Below are positions 1 through 6,174 of a DNA stretch of 18,948 nucleotides, piece by piece (position 1 is the stretch's first letter; the number at the start of each line of letters is the position of its first letter). The stretch covers positions 11,156 to 30,103 of the forward strand of contig PLXF01000125.1 in the NCBI GenBank assembly GCA_003151315.1. Reading direction: 5' to 3'. The notes under the pieces were generated by a model, which was given only the letters and a program-made list of their open reading frames with translations, did no database searches and was not told where the DNA came from. The position numbers were made by a program, and so were the translations under genes. Source of the stretch: Parachlamydiales bacterium. Lineage in GTDB: Bacteria; Chlamydiota; Chlamydiia; Chlamydiales; SM23-39.

Positions 1-2
1 GG

Positions 3-518
3 TTTCCCCTCTCTTTTTACGGATTAACCCTGAAGCATTGGCTTCGCCATGCGATAGAGGCAATCGTGCTGACGATCCCTTTACTCGCCTTTTTAGCCAT
101 GCTCAAATGGTTTTTAATCCATTACAGAGAAGGATACGCAACCGTTTCCTTCTTCACTTTTACCCCCTCCAACATCGATCCGACCCAATATGTAAAAAAC
201 ATGGTTGTATTTATCGCCTTGGTTCCGTTGCAAGAGCTCGTGGTCAGGAGCTTTCTCCAAGTCTCCTTTAAAAACTTTTTCCAAGGCCCCCGTCAGGTTT
301 TCTACGCGATTTTATGTTCCAATTTGCTCTTCAATATTTTCCATGCGATAGGGGACATCTGGTACGCCTCGATTCTACTCTCACTAGGCGTCTTTTGGGG
401 CTATCTCTTTGAAAAGCAAAAATCGATCGTAGGCACCTGCATTTCCCACATTCTATTAGGAATATTCGGCTACTTCATCCTCGACTTCGACTACCTTCTA
501 CCTTTTCTTCCGGTGTAA
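3..518 (+). CDS. CPBP-type membrane protein, 5'-truncated (C-terminal part only)
   Basis: The reading frame is open from the left edge to TAA at 516-518, so the gene begins outside the window; an internal ATG at 66 is unlikely to be the true start. The visible 171 residues are hydrophobic and align by eye along their whole length with the C-terminal half of the cNMP-binding/CPBP protein at 4688-5854, so the missing part may carry a cyclic-nucleotide-binding domain (inference). The three CPBP (type II CAAX protease, ABI family) motifs are recognisable: QELVVR in place of EExxxR, FNIFH for FxxxH, and SHILLG around the third-motif His. The first Glu of motif 1 is Gln and the residue four after the motif 3 His is Gly, so proteolytic activity is doubtful. 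A palindromic repeat end starts 15 bp after the stop. Confidence 0.75.
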   Translation, partial: FPLSFYGLTLKHWLRHAIEAIVLTIPLLAFLAMLKWFLIHYREGYATVSFFTFTPSNIDPTQYVKNMVVFIALVPLQELVVRSFLQVSFKNFFQGPRQVFYAILCSNLLFNIFHAIGDIWYASILLSLGVFWGYLFEKQKSIVGTCISHILLGIFGYFILDFDYLLPFLPV

Positions 519-532
519 AGAAGCCGTGAGGC

Positions 533-558
533 TTATACCGCTCGTAATTCAAGAATCG
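533..558. repeat. Isolated end of the TATACC palindromic repeat family
   Basis: This 26-bp stretch begins TTATACCGCTCGTAATTC and is identical to the left end of the full element at 1301-1469. It lies 15 bp after the stop of the upstream CPBP gene. No matching right arm is seen next to it, so it is a solo end or a remnant. With 1301-1326 it forms direct repeats on either side of the ORFan at 572-1240. Confidence 0.75.
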
Positions 559-571
559 ATAGATTTTCTGA

Positions 572-1240
572 TTAAATTTCTTGTTGTAAATAATTGTCAT
601 CTTTAATTTTAGGAATTACATCTTCAGTGACATAAACCAAATTTTTTGCTGGTGTCAAACCAGCGGTACCAAAAAACCATCCCTCTTGAGAAAATTTCTT
701 CTTTGTATCTACAACCCATTTGTTGATTCGGTTCTCTGTTTTATATTCACTAATTAAAACTTCACCTTGACGTTCTAAAGAATCCTCAATTTTTAAATAA
801 ATCGTATCCTGTTCCCTTCCAAAGAAGATTTCACGACCTTTCTGTACTATTTGACCGTCAATCACTTCGTCTCTGTAAAGGCTAAAAACTACTCGGCGAT
901 TATTCAAAAAGATTTCATTAGCATCAGGGTTAAGTCCCATGCAAAATATTTTGTTCGCTGTCAGATCTAGAACTTTGGTCCTATCAGAAAAATAATGAAG
1001 TCTTTCAGCCTTATTAGGAAAAGGCTTAAGAAATTCATTAACAATAACCATTTGATGTGCATTGTAGGTATATTGACGATTGTAAGATGGATAAAAGCAA
1101 GAGCAAATAGTCAAGAACAGGTGAGTGATTTTCTCAAAGATTCCCAATGATAGGTTATTTACTTTTTTATCTATAATTTGTTCTAAATATTTAGGAAGCG
1201 TGGGACTCTCTAAATTTGAGACAGGTTGCATTGATTGCAC
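572..1240 (-). CDS. Hypothetical protein (222 aa), ORFan candidate
   Basis: I do not recognise this protein. The start is GTG at 1238-1240, preceded on the coding strand by GGAGAG five bases upstream, a good ribosome binding site; an ATG three codons later is an alternative. There is one moderately hydrophobic stretch near residues 35-50 (FEKITHLFLTICSCFYP), possibly a membrane-associated helix, followed by a mixed alpha/beta-like soluble region. No clear signal peptide or catalytic motif is visible. The gene is visibly more AT-rich than its neighbours and is bracketed by two identical 26-bp repeat ends in direct orientation (533-558 and 1301-1326), which suggests acquisition or rearrangement through these repeats (inference). 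Confidence 0.6.
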   Translation of the reverse strand: MQSMQPVSNLESPTLPKYLEQIIDKKVNNLSLGIFEKITHLFLTICSCFYPSYNRQYTYNAHQMVIVNEFLKPFPNKAERLHYFSDRTKVLDLTANKIFCMGLNPDANEIFLNNRRVVFSLYRDEVIDGQIVQKGREIFFGREQDTIYLKIEDSLERQGEVLISEYKTENRINKWVVDTKKKFSQEGWFFGTAGLTPAKNLVYVTEDVIPKIKDDNYLQQEI

Positions 1241-1300
1241 AGGCGCTCTCCATTGTAATTTTATTTGATTTGTTATAAACGAAATGACGCATATTTCAAC

Positions 1301-1469
1301 TTATACCGCTCGTAATTCAAGAATCGGTTTTTGAGGGCCATCTGCATCCCATAATTTCCGTCCGCAAAAATAGCTCTTATTTCTAATAGGGGTCATTTTT
1401 GCGCCGGTTACGCTTGATGAAAATTCTGGGCGTATGCGGCCCTCAAAAACCGATTCACGAACGGTATAA
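1301..1469. repeat. Long palindromic (MITE-like) element, copy A
   Basis: The left arm (1301-1339) and right arm (1438-1469) are inverted repeats ending in TTATACCG / CGGTATAA; the right arm lacks about 7 nt present in the left arm. The interior is also imperfectly self-complementary (GCAAAAATAGC near 1364 against CATTTTTGC near 1394), so the whole 169 bp could fold into one long hairpin. A second copy with clearly similar arms and interior lies at 7529-7706. No coding capacity is seen. It resembles a MITE or a large REP-like element; no transposase source is present in the window. Confidence 0.8.
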
Positions 1470-1566
1470 TGCTAAAATCATAGGTTTTTCGCTTATTCAG
1501 GCGAGTATGGATAACATACGAAAACATTTACGTCAATTTTACGCAACCTTCATAAACAGCCTGAAA

Positions 1567-1621
1567 CTAGTACATAGTTAAGAAAGTTTTTAAAGTAAAA
1601 ACTTTCTTAACTATGTACTAG
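1567..1621. repeat. Perfect 26-bp inverted repeat, 3-nt loop
   Basis: Arms at 1567-1592 and 1596-1621 are perfectly complementary around the loop AAG; the left arm begins CTAGTACATAGTTAAGAAAG. No U-tract follows on either strand, so it is not a standard intrinsic terminator. It lies between a palindromic element and a solo repeat end and could be an abutted pair of mobile-element ends or a cruciform. Function unknown. Confidence 0.85.
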
Positions 1622-1715
1622 ACTGAAAAGCAGACATTTTAGAGGGAGATCTTCCGCCGATCGATTTCTCCTCGGGATTTCCGGGCAGTTGCAGAAATAG
1701 ACCGTTGCAAAACCA

Positions 1716-1733
1716 TTATACCGCTCGTAATTC
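1716..1733. repeat. Isolated end of the TATACC palindromic repeat family
   Basis: TTATACCGCTCGTAATTC repeats the first 18 bp of the ends at 533 and 1301, then diverges. It lies about 80 bp beyond the stop codon of the cyclase gene (which ends at 1813 on the minus strand), again near a gene 3' end. Confidence 0.7.
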
Positions 1734-1812
1734 CTCAACTAATTTGTGTATGCCGCCCTAGAATCTGGATCTTCGGAATTTATAATTGAAGGGTAACGTG
1801 GTTCTGAAACCT

Positions 1813-4020
1813 TTAATAGGGTTCCAAGACGTACACGCCCGTCCAATCGGCGCTGGGTGGGGTAATGCGTAGGCTCGCTATTCGGGTGAGATAAATTTGA
1901 TAGAGAGTCTGGCTTGTGGGATCTGTAGCCTGCAGTTTTAGGAAAGCCGTTTGGGCCTTTTCCCAATCTTGTTTGAAGTAGGCCTCCATGGCCTCTTGGT
2001 GAAGATCCATGAGAGCCACCTTTTCTGGCGTGCACTGCTCTTTTAAACAAAGCGGTTCGTAAATGGCAAAGGATTTAGCCGTCCCTTTTGCCTGGATCTG
2101 ATCGATCTTTCGGAAGGCGAATTTCTCTTTTACCCGTTGATACGTGTCTTCTCCCACAAGGATCCGCACATCATAATAACGGCAAATAGTTTCAAAGCGC
2201 GACGCGAGATGGACCGGCTCGCCGATTACCGTATAGGAATGGCGAAATTGAGACCCCATATCGCCCACATTCATCAGCCCCGAGTTGATTCCAACTCCCA
2301 CACGGATCTCCGTTTTTCCCTCTTTGCGCAGCTCCACATTGAAGCTGTCGAGATTTTTTTGCATATCGAGTCCCGTAGAGACAGCGTTAAATGCGTGTTC
2401 CGGATCGTCTAAAGGAGCCCCCCAAAAGGCCACGATCATATCGCCCACATATTTATCGACGGTGCCCTTGTGTTGAAAAATAGTCTGCGTCATCATGGTT
2501 AAATAACGGTTAAGTAAATCTTTAAGATCCTGAGCGTTGAGACCTTCTGAAAGAGTCGTAAATCCCCGTATGTCGGTAAAAAGGACGCTGAGTTCTTTCG
2601 TTTCCCCCTCTAATCCTAAGCCGGCCCCTTTCTCTACGATTAAACGGATCCGCTCTGGCGGTATGTATTGGCCAAAGGTTGAGGTCACCTCCAATCGCTT
2701 TCTCGATTTCGTTAAATAGCCCCAAATCAGATTCATCAGATAGAGAATCATAATCGTAGCTAGGGGAAGAGAAAAGGAGAGGACAAGCCCCTCTTTCATC
2801 CACATCCATTGGTTAAACTTCACTAAGGAGAAGAAGAGTCCACTCGCAAGAAGCGTCAAGCCAATGGGGCCGAGCAGAGGGAATACACAAGCGGCAAGCA
2901 TCCCGACAAAGAATACGAAAAATGTTGTGACCCCTTTGCCCCAAGTGGGCCTATAAGGGAGATAGTTTTCAATAATTCCCGACGCGATATCCGCATGGAT
3001 CTCCACCCCTAAAAAAGCAGGGGACATAGAGGAGGCGACCACCTCTCCTACCGCCGTTGCCGAGGAGCCGACAAAAACCAACTTATTTTGCAAAGCGTCT
3101 TTTGGCGCGGTATCGTGCAAAATATCGGTGGCTGAAATGTAGGGGATCGAATGGGATGGGCCCCGAAACGGGATTAACAACTTTCCATAGGGATCGGTGG
3201 GGATCTTCTGTTTATCGAATAAGATCCCCTCTAAAACGGGCGTATCGCCATATTCGGCGATGAGGAGTTGTGGTTTTTGGATATGTAAAAAAATCCGAGC
3301 TGCCTCCAAACCAATCGAGGGGTACACCTGATTGCCTTGTCTATATAGCATCGGGGAAAATCGGTTAATCGGATCCCGATCGGGGACCGCATTGCTAAAT
3401 CCCCCACTTTTAGCCCCTTTTTCTAATAGATCGATATTGGATATATACCGATCAAAATGGGGGATAGCCAAACGGGCTACCTGTTCCGGAGTCAGCTCCA
3501 ACAGAGGGGAGGGGAGCGTCCCGATCGAATTGCCTCCACTCTTAATGACAAACGATAAGACAGACGGCCCGCGACTCAAAGCCTTAGCGAGCGTCTTGTC
3601 ATCATTGAATAGCTCTCGAACCTGCTGCCAATCCCCATCTGTTTCTGGATTTTTTTGTAGATCGTGGAATACGGCATCGGCGATATTTAATTCGGGTTGC
3701 GGGAACGTGATGTTCAGCGCTACCACCGAAGCGCCTCTCTCGTAAAGCTTTCCGATCAAGGCGGCTATTTGGTTTCTAGGCCAGGGCCATCGCCCCTCCA
3801 CTAATAAACTATGGTCGTCGATATCGACGATAGCGATAGGAAGATCTTTAGAAACAGGGCGATACGAATGGCGTAACAGAAGATCATAAGTGCGGTTTTC
3901 GATGAATATTTGCCCCTTTTCAAATACTTTCGGATGAAAAAAGAGGAGCACCGTTAGAAAAAAGACAAAAGAAACCCCGATCAGAATGGGGAGAGACTTT
4001 CCTTTTTCCTTTTGAATCAT
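1813..4020 (-). CDS. CHASE2-domain class III adenylate cyclase
   Basis: This 735-aa membrane receptor probably makes cAMP from ATP. Residues 11-28 form a first membrane helix. A CHASE2 sensor (about 35-350, with IAIVDIDDHSL and GRWPWPR) would face the periplasm. Three further helices follow near 364-435. The class III catalytic domain (about 472-655) has metal-binding Asp483 (LFTDIRGF) and Asp527 (VGDMIVAFWG), Lys523 and Thr597 at the adenine-selecting positions, and Arg608. The usual transition-state Asn of VNLASR is His604 (VHLASR), which may lower or alter activity. A TPR-like helical tail (about 665-715) ends the protein. No strong Shine-Dalgarno is seen at the ATG. The cNMP-binding CPBP protein at 4688-5854 is a plausible downstream effector (inference). 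Confidence 0.9.
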   Translation of the reverse strand: MIQKEKGKSLPILIGVSFVFFLTVLLFFHPKVFEKGQIFIENRTYDLLLRHSYRPVSKDLPIAIVDIDDHSLLVEGRWPWPRNQIAALIGKLYERGASVVALNITFPQPELNIADAVFHDLQKNPETDGDWQQVRELFNDDKTLAKALSRGPSVLSFVIKSGGNSIGTLPSPLLELTPEQVARLAIPHFDRYISNIDLLEKGAKSGGFSNAVPDRDPINRFSPMLYRQGNQVYPSIGLEAARIFLHIQKPQLLIAEYGDTPVLEGILFDKQKIPTDPYGKLLIPFRGPSHSIPYISATDILHDTAPKDALQNKLVFVGSSATAVGEVVASSMSPAFLGVEIHADIASGIIENYLPYRPTWGKGVTTFFVFFVGMLAACVFPLLGPIGLTLLASGLFFSLVKFNQWMWMKEGLVLSFSLPLATIMILYLMNLIWGYLTKSRKRLEVTSTFGQYIPPERIRLIVEKGAGLGLEGETKELSVLFTDIRGFTTLSEGLNAQDLKDLLNRYLTMMTQTIFQHKGTVDKYVGDMIVAFWGAPLDDPEHAFNAVSTGLDMQKNLDSFNVELRKEGKTEIRVGVGINSGLMNVGDMGSQFRHSYTVIGEPVHLASRFETICRYYDVRILVGEDTYQRVKEKFAFRKIDQIQAKGTAKSFAIYEPLCLKEQCTPEKVALMDLHQEAMEAYFKQDWEKAQTAFLKLQATDPTSQTLYQIYLTRIASLRITPPSADWTGVYVLEPY

Positions 4021-4097
4021 AGGCAGATCGGTTTAAATATCTTGATATTCCTTTGTATACTTATGTCGTTTAGAAAAATCAAATAAATAAAAATAGT

Positions 4098-4126
4098 TTG
4101 AACATAATTATAATTTAAATTAACAT
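4098..4126 (+). promoter_or_regulatory. Possible sigma70-type promoter for the 138-aa membrane protein
   Basis: TTGAAC (4098-4103), a 17-nt AT-rich spacer and TAACAT (4121-4126) lie 37 bp before the start codon at 4163. The -35 is good and the -10 is mediocre (4 of 6); the region is AT-rich, so chance matches are easy. Confidence 0.35.
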
Positions 4127-4162
4127 CACGTGTAGAGGGAACTATATTTTCGAGGGGGGCAC

Positions 4163-4579
4163 ATGGAAAAAATTCCTTTTAATAAATGGAAAGAGAGCAT
4201 GCCGGACATTAAGCAGTTTACACACAAGTATTTATCAGAAAGCATGATGATTTTAGCGCTAATCGTCGCTGGATTTTCAGCTTGGAAAAGTCTTCTGTTC
4301 GGAGGAATTGGCGTAACGCTTGCGTTTCTCGTGATCGGGGCGATTTTGAGCGTATTCTTTCCCGTTCAAATGGACAACGTCTTAAAGCATTTTTATCAGT
4401 TAGGATTCAAAAGACATAAAATATCAGAAGTTATAGTGGGCGTTTGCACAATTGCGATTGCACTTGTATTTCCCTTTATCTTTTTTGGTATCATCGGTCT
4501 TCTCGCAGGCAGTGCGTACCACTACTTCATCAACTACGCACAAAAATCAAACAACTCGAAAGGTCATCGAGCTGCTTAA
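4163..4579 (+). CDS. Small membrane protein (138 aa), unknown function
   Basis: The protein has a short basic N-terminal segment, then hydrophobic stretches at about residues 28-45 and 47-68 and a third, probably two-pass, one at about 93-122, ending in a polar Lys/Ser/His-rich tail. It looks like a small integral inner-membrane protein with three or four helices. I recognise no family. The ATG at 4163 follows a purine-rich GAGGGGGG tract at a suitable distance, supporting the start. It stands alone between the divergent cyclase and the convergent cNMP/CPBP gene and is followed by a strong hairpin (4587-4610). A role in the neighbouring cyclic-nucleotide system is possible but unsupported. 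Confidence 0.75.
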   Translation: MEKIPFNKWKESMPDIKQFTHKYLSESMMILALIVAGFSAWKSLLFGGIGVTLAFLVIGAILSVFFPVQMDNVLKHFYQLGFKRHKISEVIVGVCTIAIALVFPFIFFGIIGLLAGSAYHYFINYAQKSNNSKGHRAA

Positions 4580-4586
4580 AGTTTTA

Positions 4587-4610
4587 TGAGACCGCCATTC
4601 GGCGGTCTCA
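4587..4610 (+). terminator. Hairpin terminator, possibly bidirectional
   Basis: TGAGACCGCC (4587-4596) and GGCGGTCTCA (4601-4610) form a perfect 10-bp stem with loop ATTC, eight bases after the stop of the small membrane protein. The following AATTTCTG is only weakly U-rich. On the other strand the hairpin is followed by a short T/A-rich run, so it could also end transcription of the convergent gene. Confidence 0.65.
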
Positions 4611-4673
4611 AATTTCTGTGTATATCTTGCCGCTTTGCGATCTTGCTTATTCTGTCCGATTTTCTTCAGTACA

Positions 4674-4691
4674 TATACTCTCGTGACTCAA
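4674..4691. repeat. Solo end of the CTCTCGTGACTCAA palindrome subfamily
   Basis: TATACTCTCGTGACTCAA matches, with one gap, the left end of the 81-bp palindrome at 16650 (TATACCTCTCGTGACTCAA). It overlaps the stop codon (4688-4690, minus strand) of the cNMP/CPBP gene. The opposite arm is absent here. Confidence 0.55.
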
Positions 4692-5854
4692 GGAATAAGC
4701 TCTAAGATTTTGAGATAATTGAGAACGTAAAAACACCAAATCGCGATGATCGCATGGGATACACAAACCCCGACGAGCGTTTTTTGCGCATTGAATAAAT
4801 AGCCCCAGAAAACCCCTAAGACAAAAGCAAAAAAGGCGAACCAGAGCCCCTTCACCGTATGAAACAGCTCAAAGATCAAATTCGAGGTTAATATTGCCCA
4901 GATCACCCGATGCTTGCTCAGGAAAAAATGGGTAAAGGTGGTTTGCAAAAAGCCCCTCACGATCAGCTCTTGTACAGGGACAAGAGGAAGGTAAATAGCC
5001 AAGTCGAGAGCCCACCCTTTATAATCTGTTAGGCTAAAAGGGGAAAATAGAGACTGTCCCTGCAGAGCCGGGACGAAACGGATCAGAAGCCATTCGCTAA
5101 TTAAGGCAAAAGCTAAGACAGGGGTTGACAGGGCCAGAGATTGCCCCACCATTCTCCATCCCTTTTTCCAGATCAATCCGTAATATTTTAACGGATAGCC
5201 AGAGATCGCAATCACCCAGACGGTGCAAATCGCAATGGGAAAAATGATAGCCGGCGAGTAAGTGTGGGGGAGGCGTGGCCAATAGGAATTGACAATTTTT
5301 TCGATATTGAAAAAAAGGGCGATAAAAATAATGAGATCGATGATGGTTTGCGTCACATGAGTGTGAGATCTAATAATTTTTAATTTCTCTTTGAGATGCT
5401 GGATCAGATCTAGGTTCGCTTTTCGAAATCTTTGACTAATCCGTTTAATCAGTTGGAAGAGAATTTTAAAATGGAGCGGTCTATGCTCAGGCAGAGACTT
5501 GATCTGATCTAAAGAGAGCGCGACAACAGTGGTTTTTTTAGCAGCACGGATAGAAGCAGATCGGGGGAGATGTTCCAAAGAGGCCATCTCACCTACCCAT
5601 TCATTCGGTCCCAAGAGTCCCAATATATGGCTCTCTTCCCGCTGCGACTCGGCCTTAATGATCTCCACCTGTCCCTTAATAATCAGATAAAGGGTCTCCT
5701 CTTTTTCCCCCTCTCGAAGGAGATATTGCCCCGGCTGAAAGGTCTGCTGCTCCGTGAGGGGGAGGATCGCTGCAATCTCAGCATCGGATAGGTTGGAAAA
5801 AAGCTCATTTTTTTTAAGAAATAAAAATAGAGCATCGGGGGTGATAGGCTTCAT
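4688..5854 (-). CDS. cNMP-binding domain fused to CPBP-type membrane domain
   Basis: This 388-aa protein has an N-terminal cyclic-nucleotide-binding domain (about 10-140) whose phosphate-binding cassette is intact (Gly88-Glu89, then PRSAS with Arg98), so it should bind cAMP or cGMP. A linker leads to a multi-helix membrane region (about 168-388) with CPBP/ABI motifs: QELIVR (295-300) instead of EExxxR, FELFH (328-332) and His368. The catalytic Glu pair is reduced to Gln-Glu and the residue four after His368 is Ala, so it may be a pseudo-protease or an adaptor. It is a paralogue of the truncated protein at 3-518. No Shine-Dalgarno is visible, but a promoter lies close enough to suggest a near-leaderless mRNA. 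The nearby cyclase could supply its ligand (inference). Confidence 0.88.
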   Translation of the reverse strand: MKPITPDALFLFLKKNELFSNLSDAEIAAILPLTEQQTFQPGQYLLREGEKEETLYLIIKGQVEIIKAESQREESHILGLLGPNEWVGEMASLEHLPRSASIRAAKKTTVVALSLDQIKSLPEHRPLHFKILFQLIKRISQRFRKANLDLIQHLKEKLKIIRSHTHVTQTIIDLIIFIALFFNIEKIVNSYWPRLPHTYSPAIIFPIAICTVWVIAISGYPLKYYGLIWKKGWRMVGQSLALSTPVLAFALISEWLLIRFVPALQGQSLFSPFSLTDYKGWALDLAIYLPLVPVQELIVRGFLQTTFTHFFLSKHRVIWAILTSNLIFELFHTVKGLWFAFFAFVLGVFWGYLFNAQKTLVGVCVSHAIIAIWCFYVLNYLKILELIP

Positions 5855-5863
5855 AATTAAACA

Positions 5864-5891
5864 ATTATAAAATTCTAATTAAAAAGTCCAA
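5864..5891 (-). promoter_or_regulatory. Sigma70-type promoter of the cNMP/CPBP gene (near-leaderless)
   Basis: On the minus strand TTGGAC (5886-5891), a 16-nt spacer and a perfect TATAAT (5864-5869) precede the ATG at 5854 by only nine bases after the -10 box. Transcription would start about 0-4 nt before the ATG, which fits the lack of a ribosome binding site. Confidence 0.5.
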
Positions 5892-5925
5892 ATTTTTTCT
5901 TTGCTTGATGGTAAATCTCATCCAT

Positions 5926-5953
5926 TTTACAATAGGCTTGTGACAAATATATT
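5926..5953 (+). promoter_or_regulatory. Sigma70-type promoter of the symporter leader
   Basis: TTTACA (5926-5931, 5 of 6 to consensus), a 16-nt spacer and TATATT (5948-5953) would start a transcript near 5960, giving a leader of about 215 nt before the symporter at 6175. The leader contains a His-rich small ORF and a terminator-like hairpin. Confidence 0.45.
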
Positions 5954-6003
5954 AGGAGCTGCGCCTTTTGAGCCTTATTGAGAGGCCAAGCGCTGTAAAC
6001 AAA

Positions 6004-6129
6004 ATGAAAAACAAATCCTTTTTAGGTAGTTTTTATAAGGTGCAAAGGTCAATGACCCAAGCGCAAGCTTTAGCAAATTTTTCTTTTCCCCATTCTCATC
6101 ATTTCCATCATAGCGTCCATTACGCTTAA
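6004..6129 (+). CDS. Putative His-rich leader peptide (41 codons, or 25 from 6052)
   Basis: This small ORF ends in HSHHFHHSVHYA, with six His among the last twelve residues. Translation could begin at ATG 6004 or, with AAGG/AAAGG motifs just upstream, at ATG 6052, giving a 25-residue peptide of classical leader size. The His codons (6091-6120) run directly into the left arm of a hairpin followed by seven T (6112-6136), and a transporter gene starts 45 bp later. This matches the logic of amino-acid attenuation leaders such as hisL. It could be a chance ORF; there is no comparative evidence here. Confidence 0.35.
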   Translation: MKNKSFLGSFYKVQRSMTQAQALANFSFPHSHHFHHSVHYA

Positions 6130-6136
6130 TTTTTTT
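6112..6136 (+). terminator. Terminator-like hairpin in symporter leader (attenuator candidate)
   Basis: AGCGT (6112-6116), loop CCATT and ACGCT (6122-6126) form a 5-bp stem followed by TAA and seven T. The stem overlaps the last codons of the His-rich leader ORF. AAGCG at 6059-6063 is complementary to CGCTT at 6123-6127 and could form a competing structure. The stem is short, so it is weak alone. Confidence 0.4.
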
Positions 6137-6174
6137 CTTAAGTTTTTTTAATTAAACATTTTTTTGAGGTTTTT

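Larger units (their letters stand above)
1241..1812. other. Gene-free repeat-rich gap
   Basis: I see no convincing gene in this 572-bp stretch. It holds a complete long-palindrome element (1301-1469), a perfect 26-bp inverted repeat (1567-1621) and a solo repeat end (1716-1733). The 94 bp at 1622-1715 include GC-rich runs that may be remnants of an older mobile element, but no terminal repeat or transposase fragment can be named. A 60-codon ORF at 1399-1581 lies largely inside the palindromes and has no protein-like character. Confidence 0.6.

Noticed and set aside
1399..1581. 60-codon ORF on + strand
   Set aside because: It starts inside a palindromic element and ends in a perfect inverted repeat; the translation has no protein-like features.
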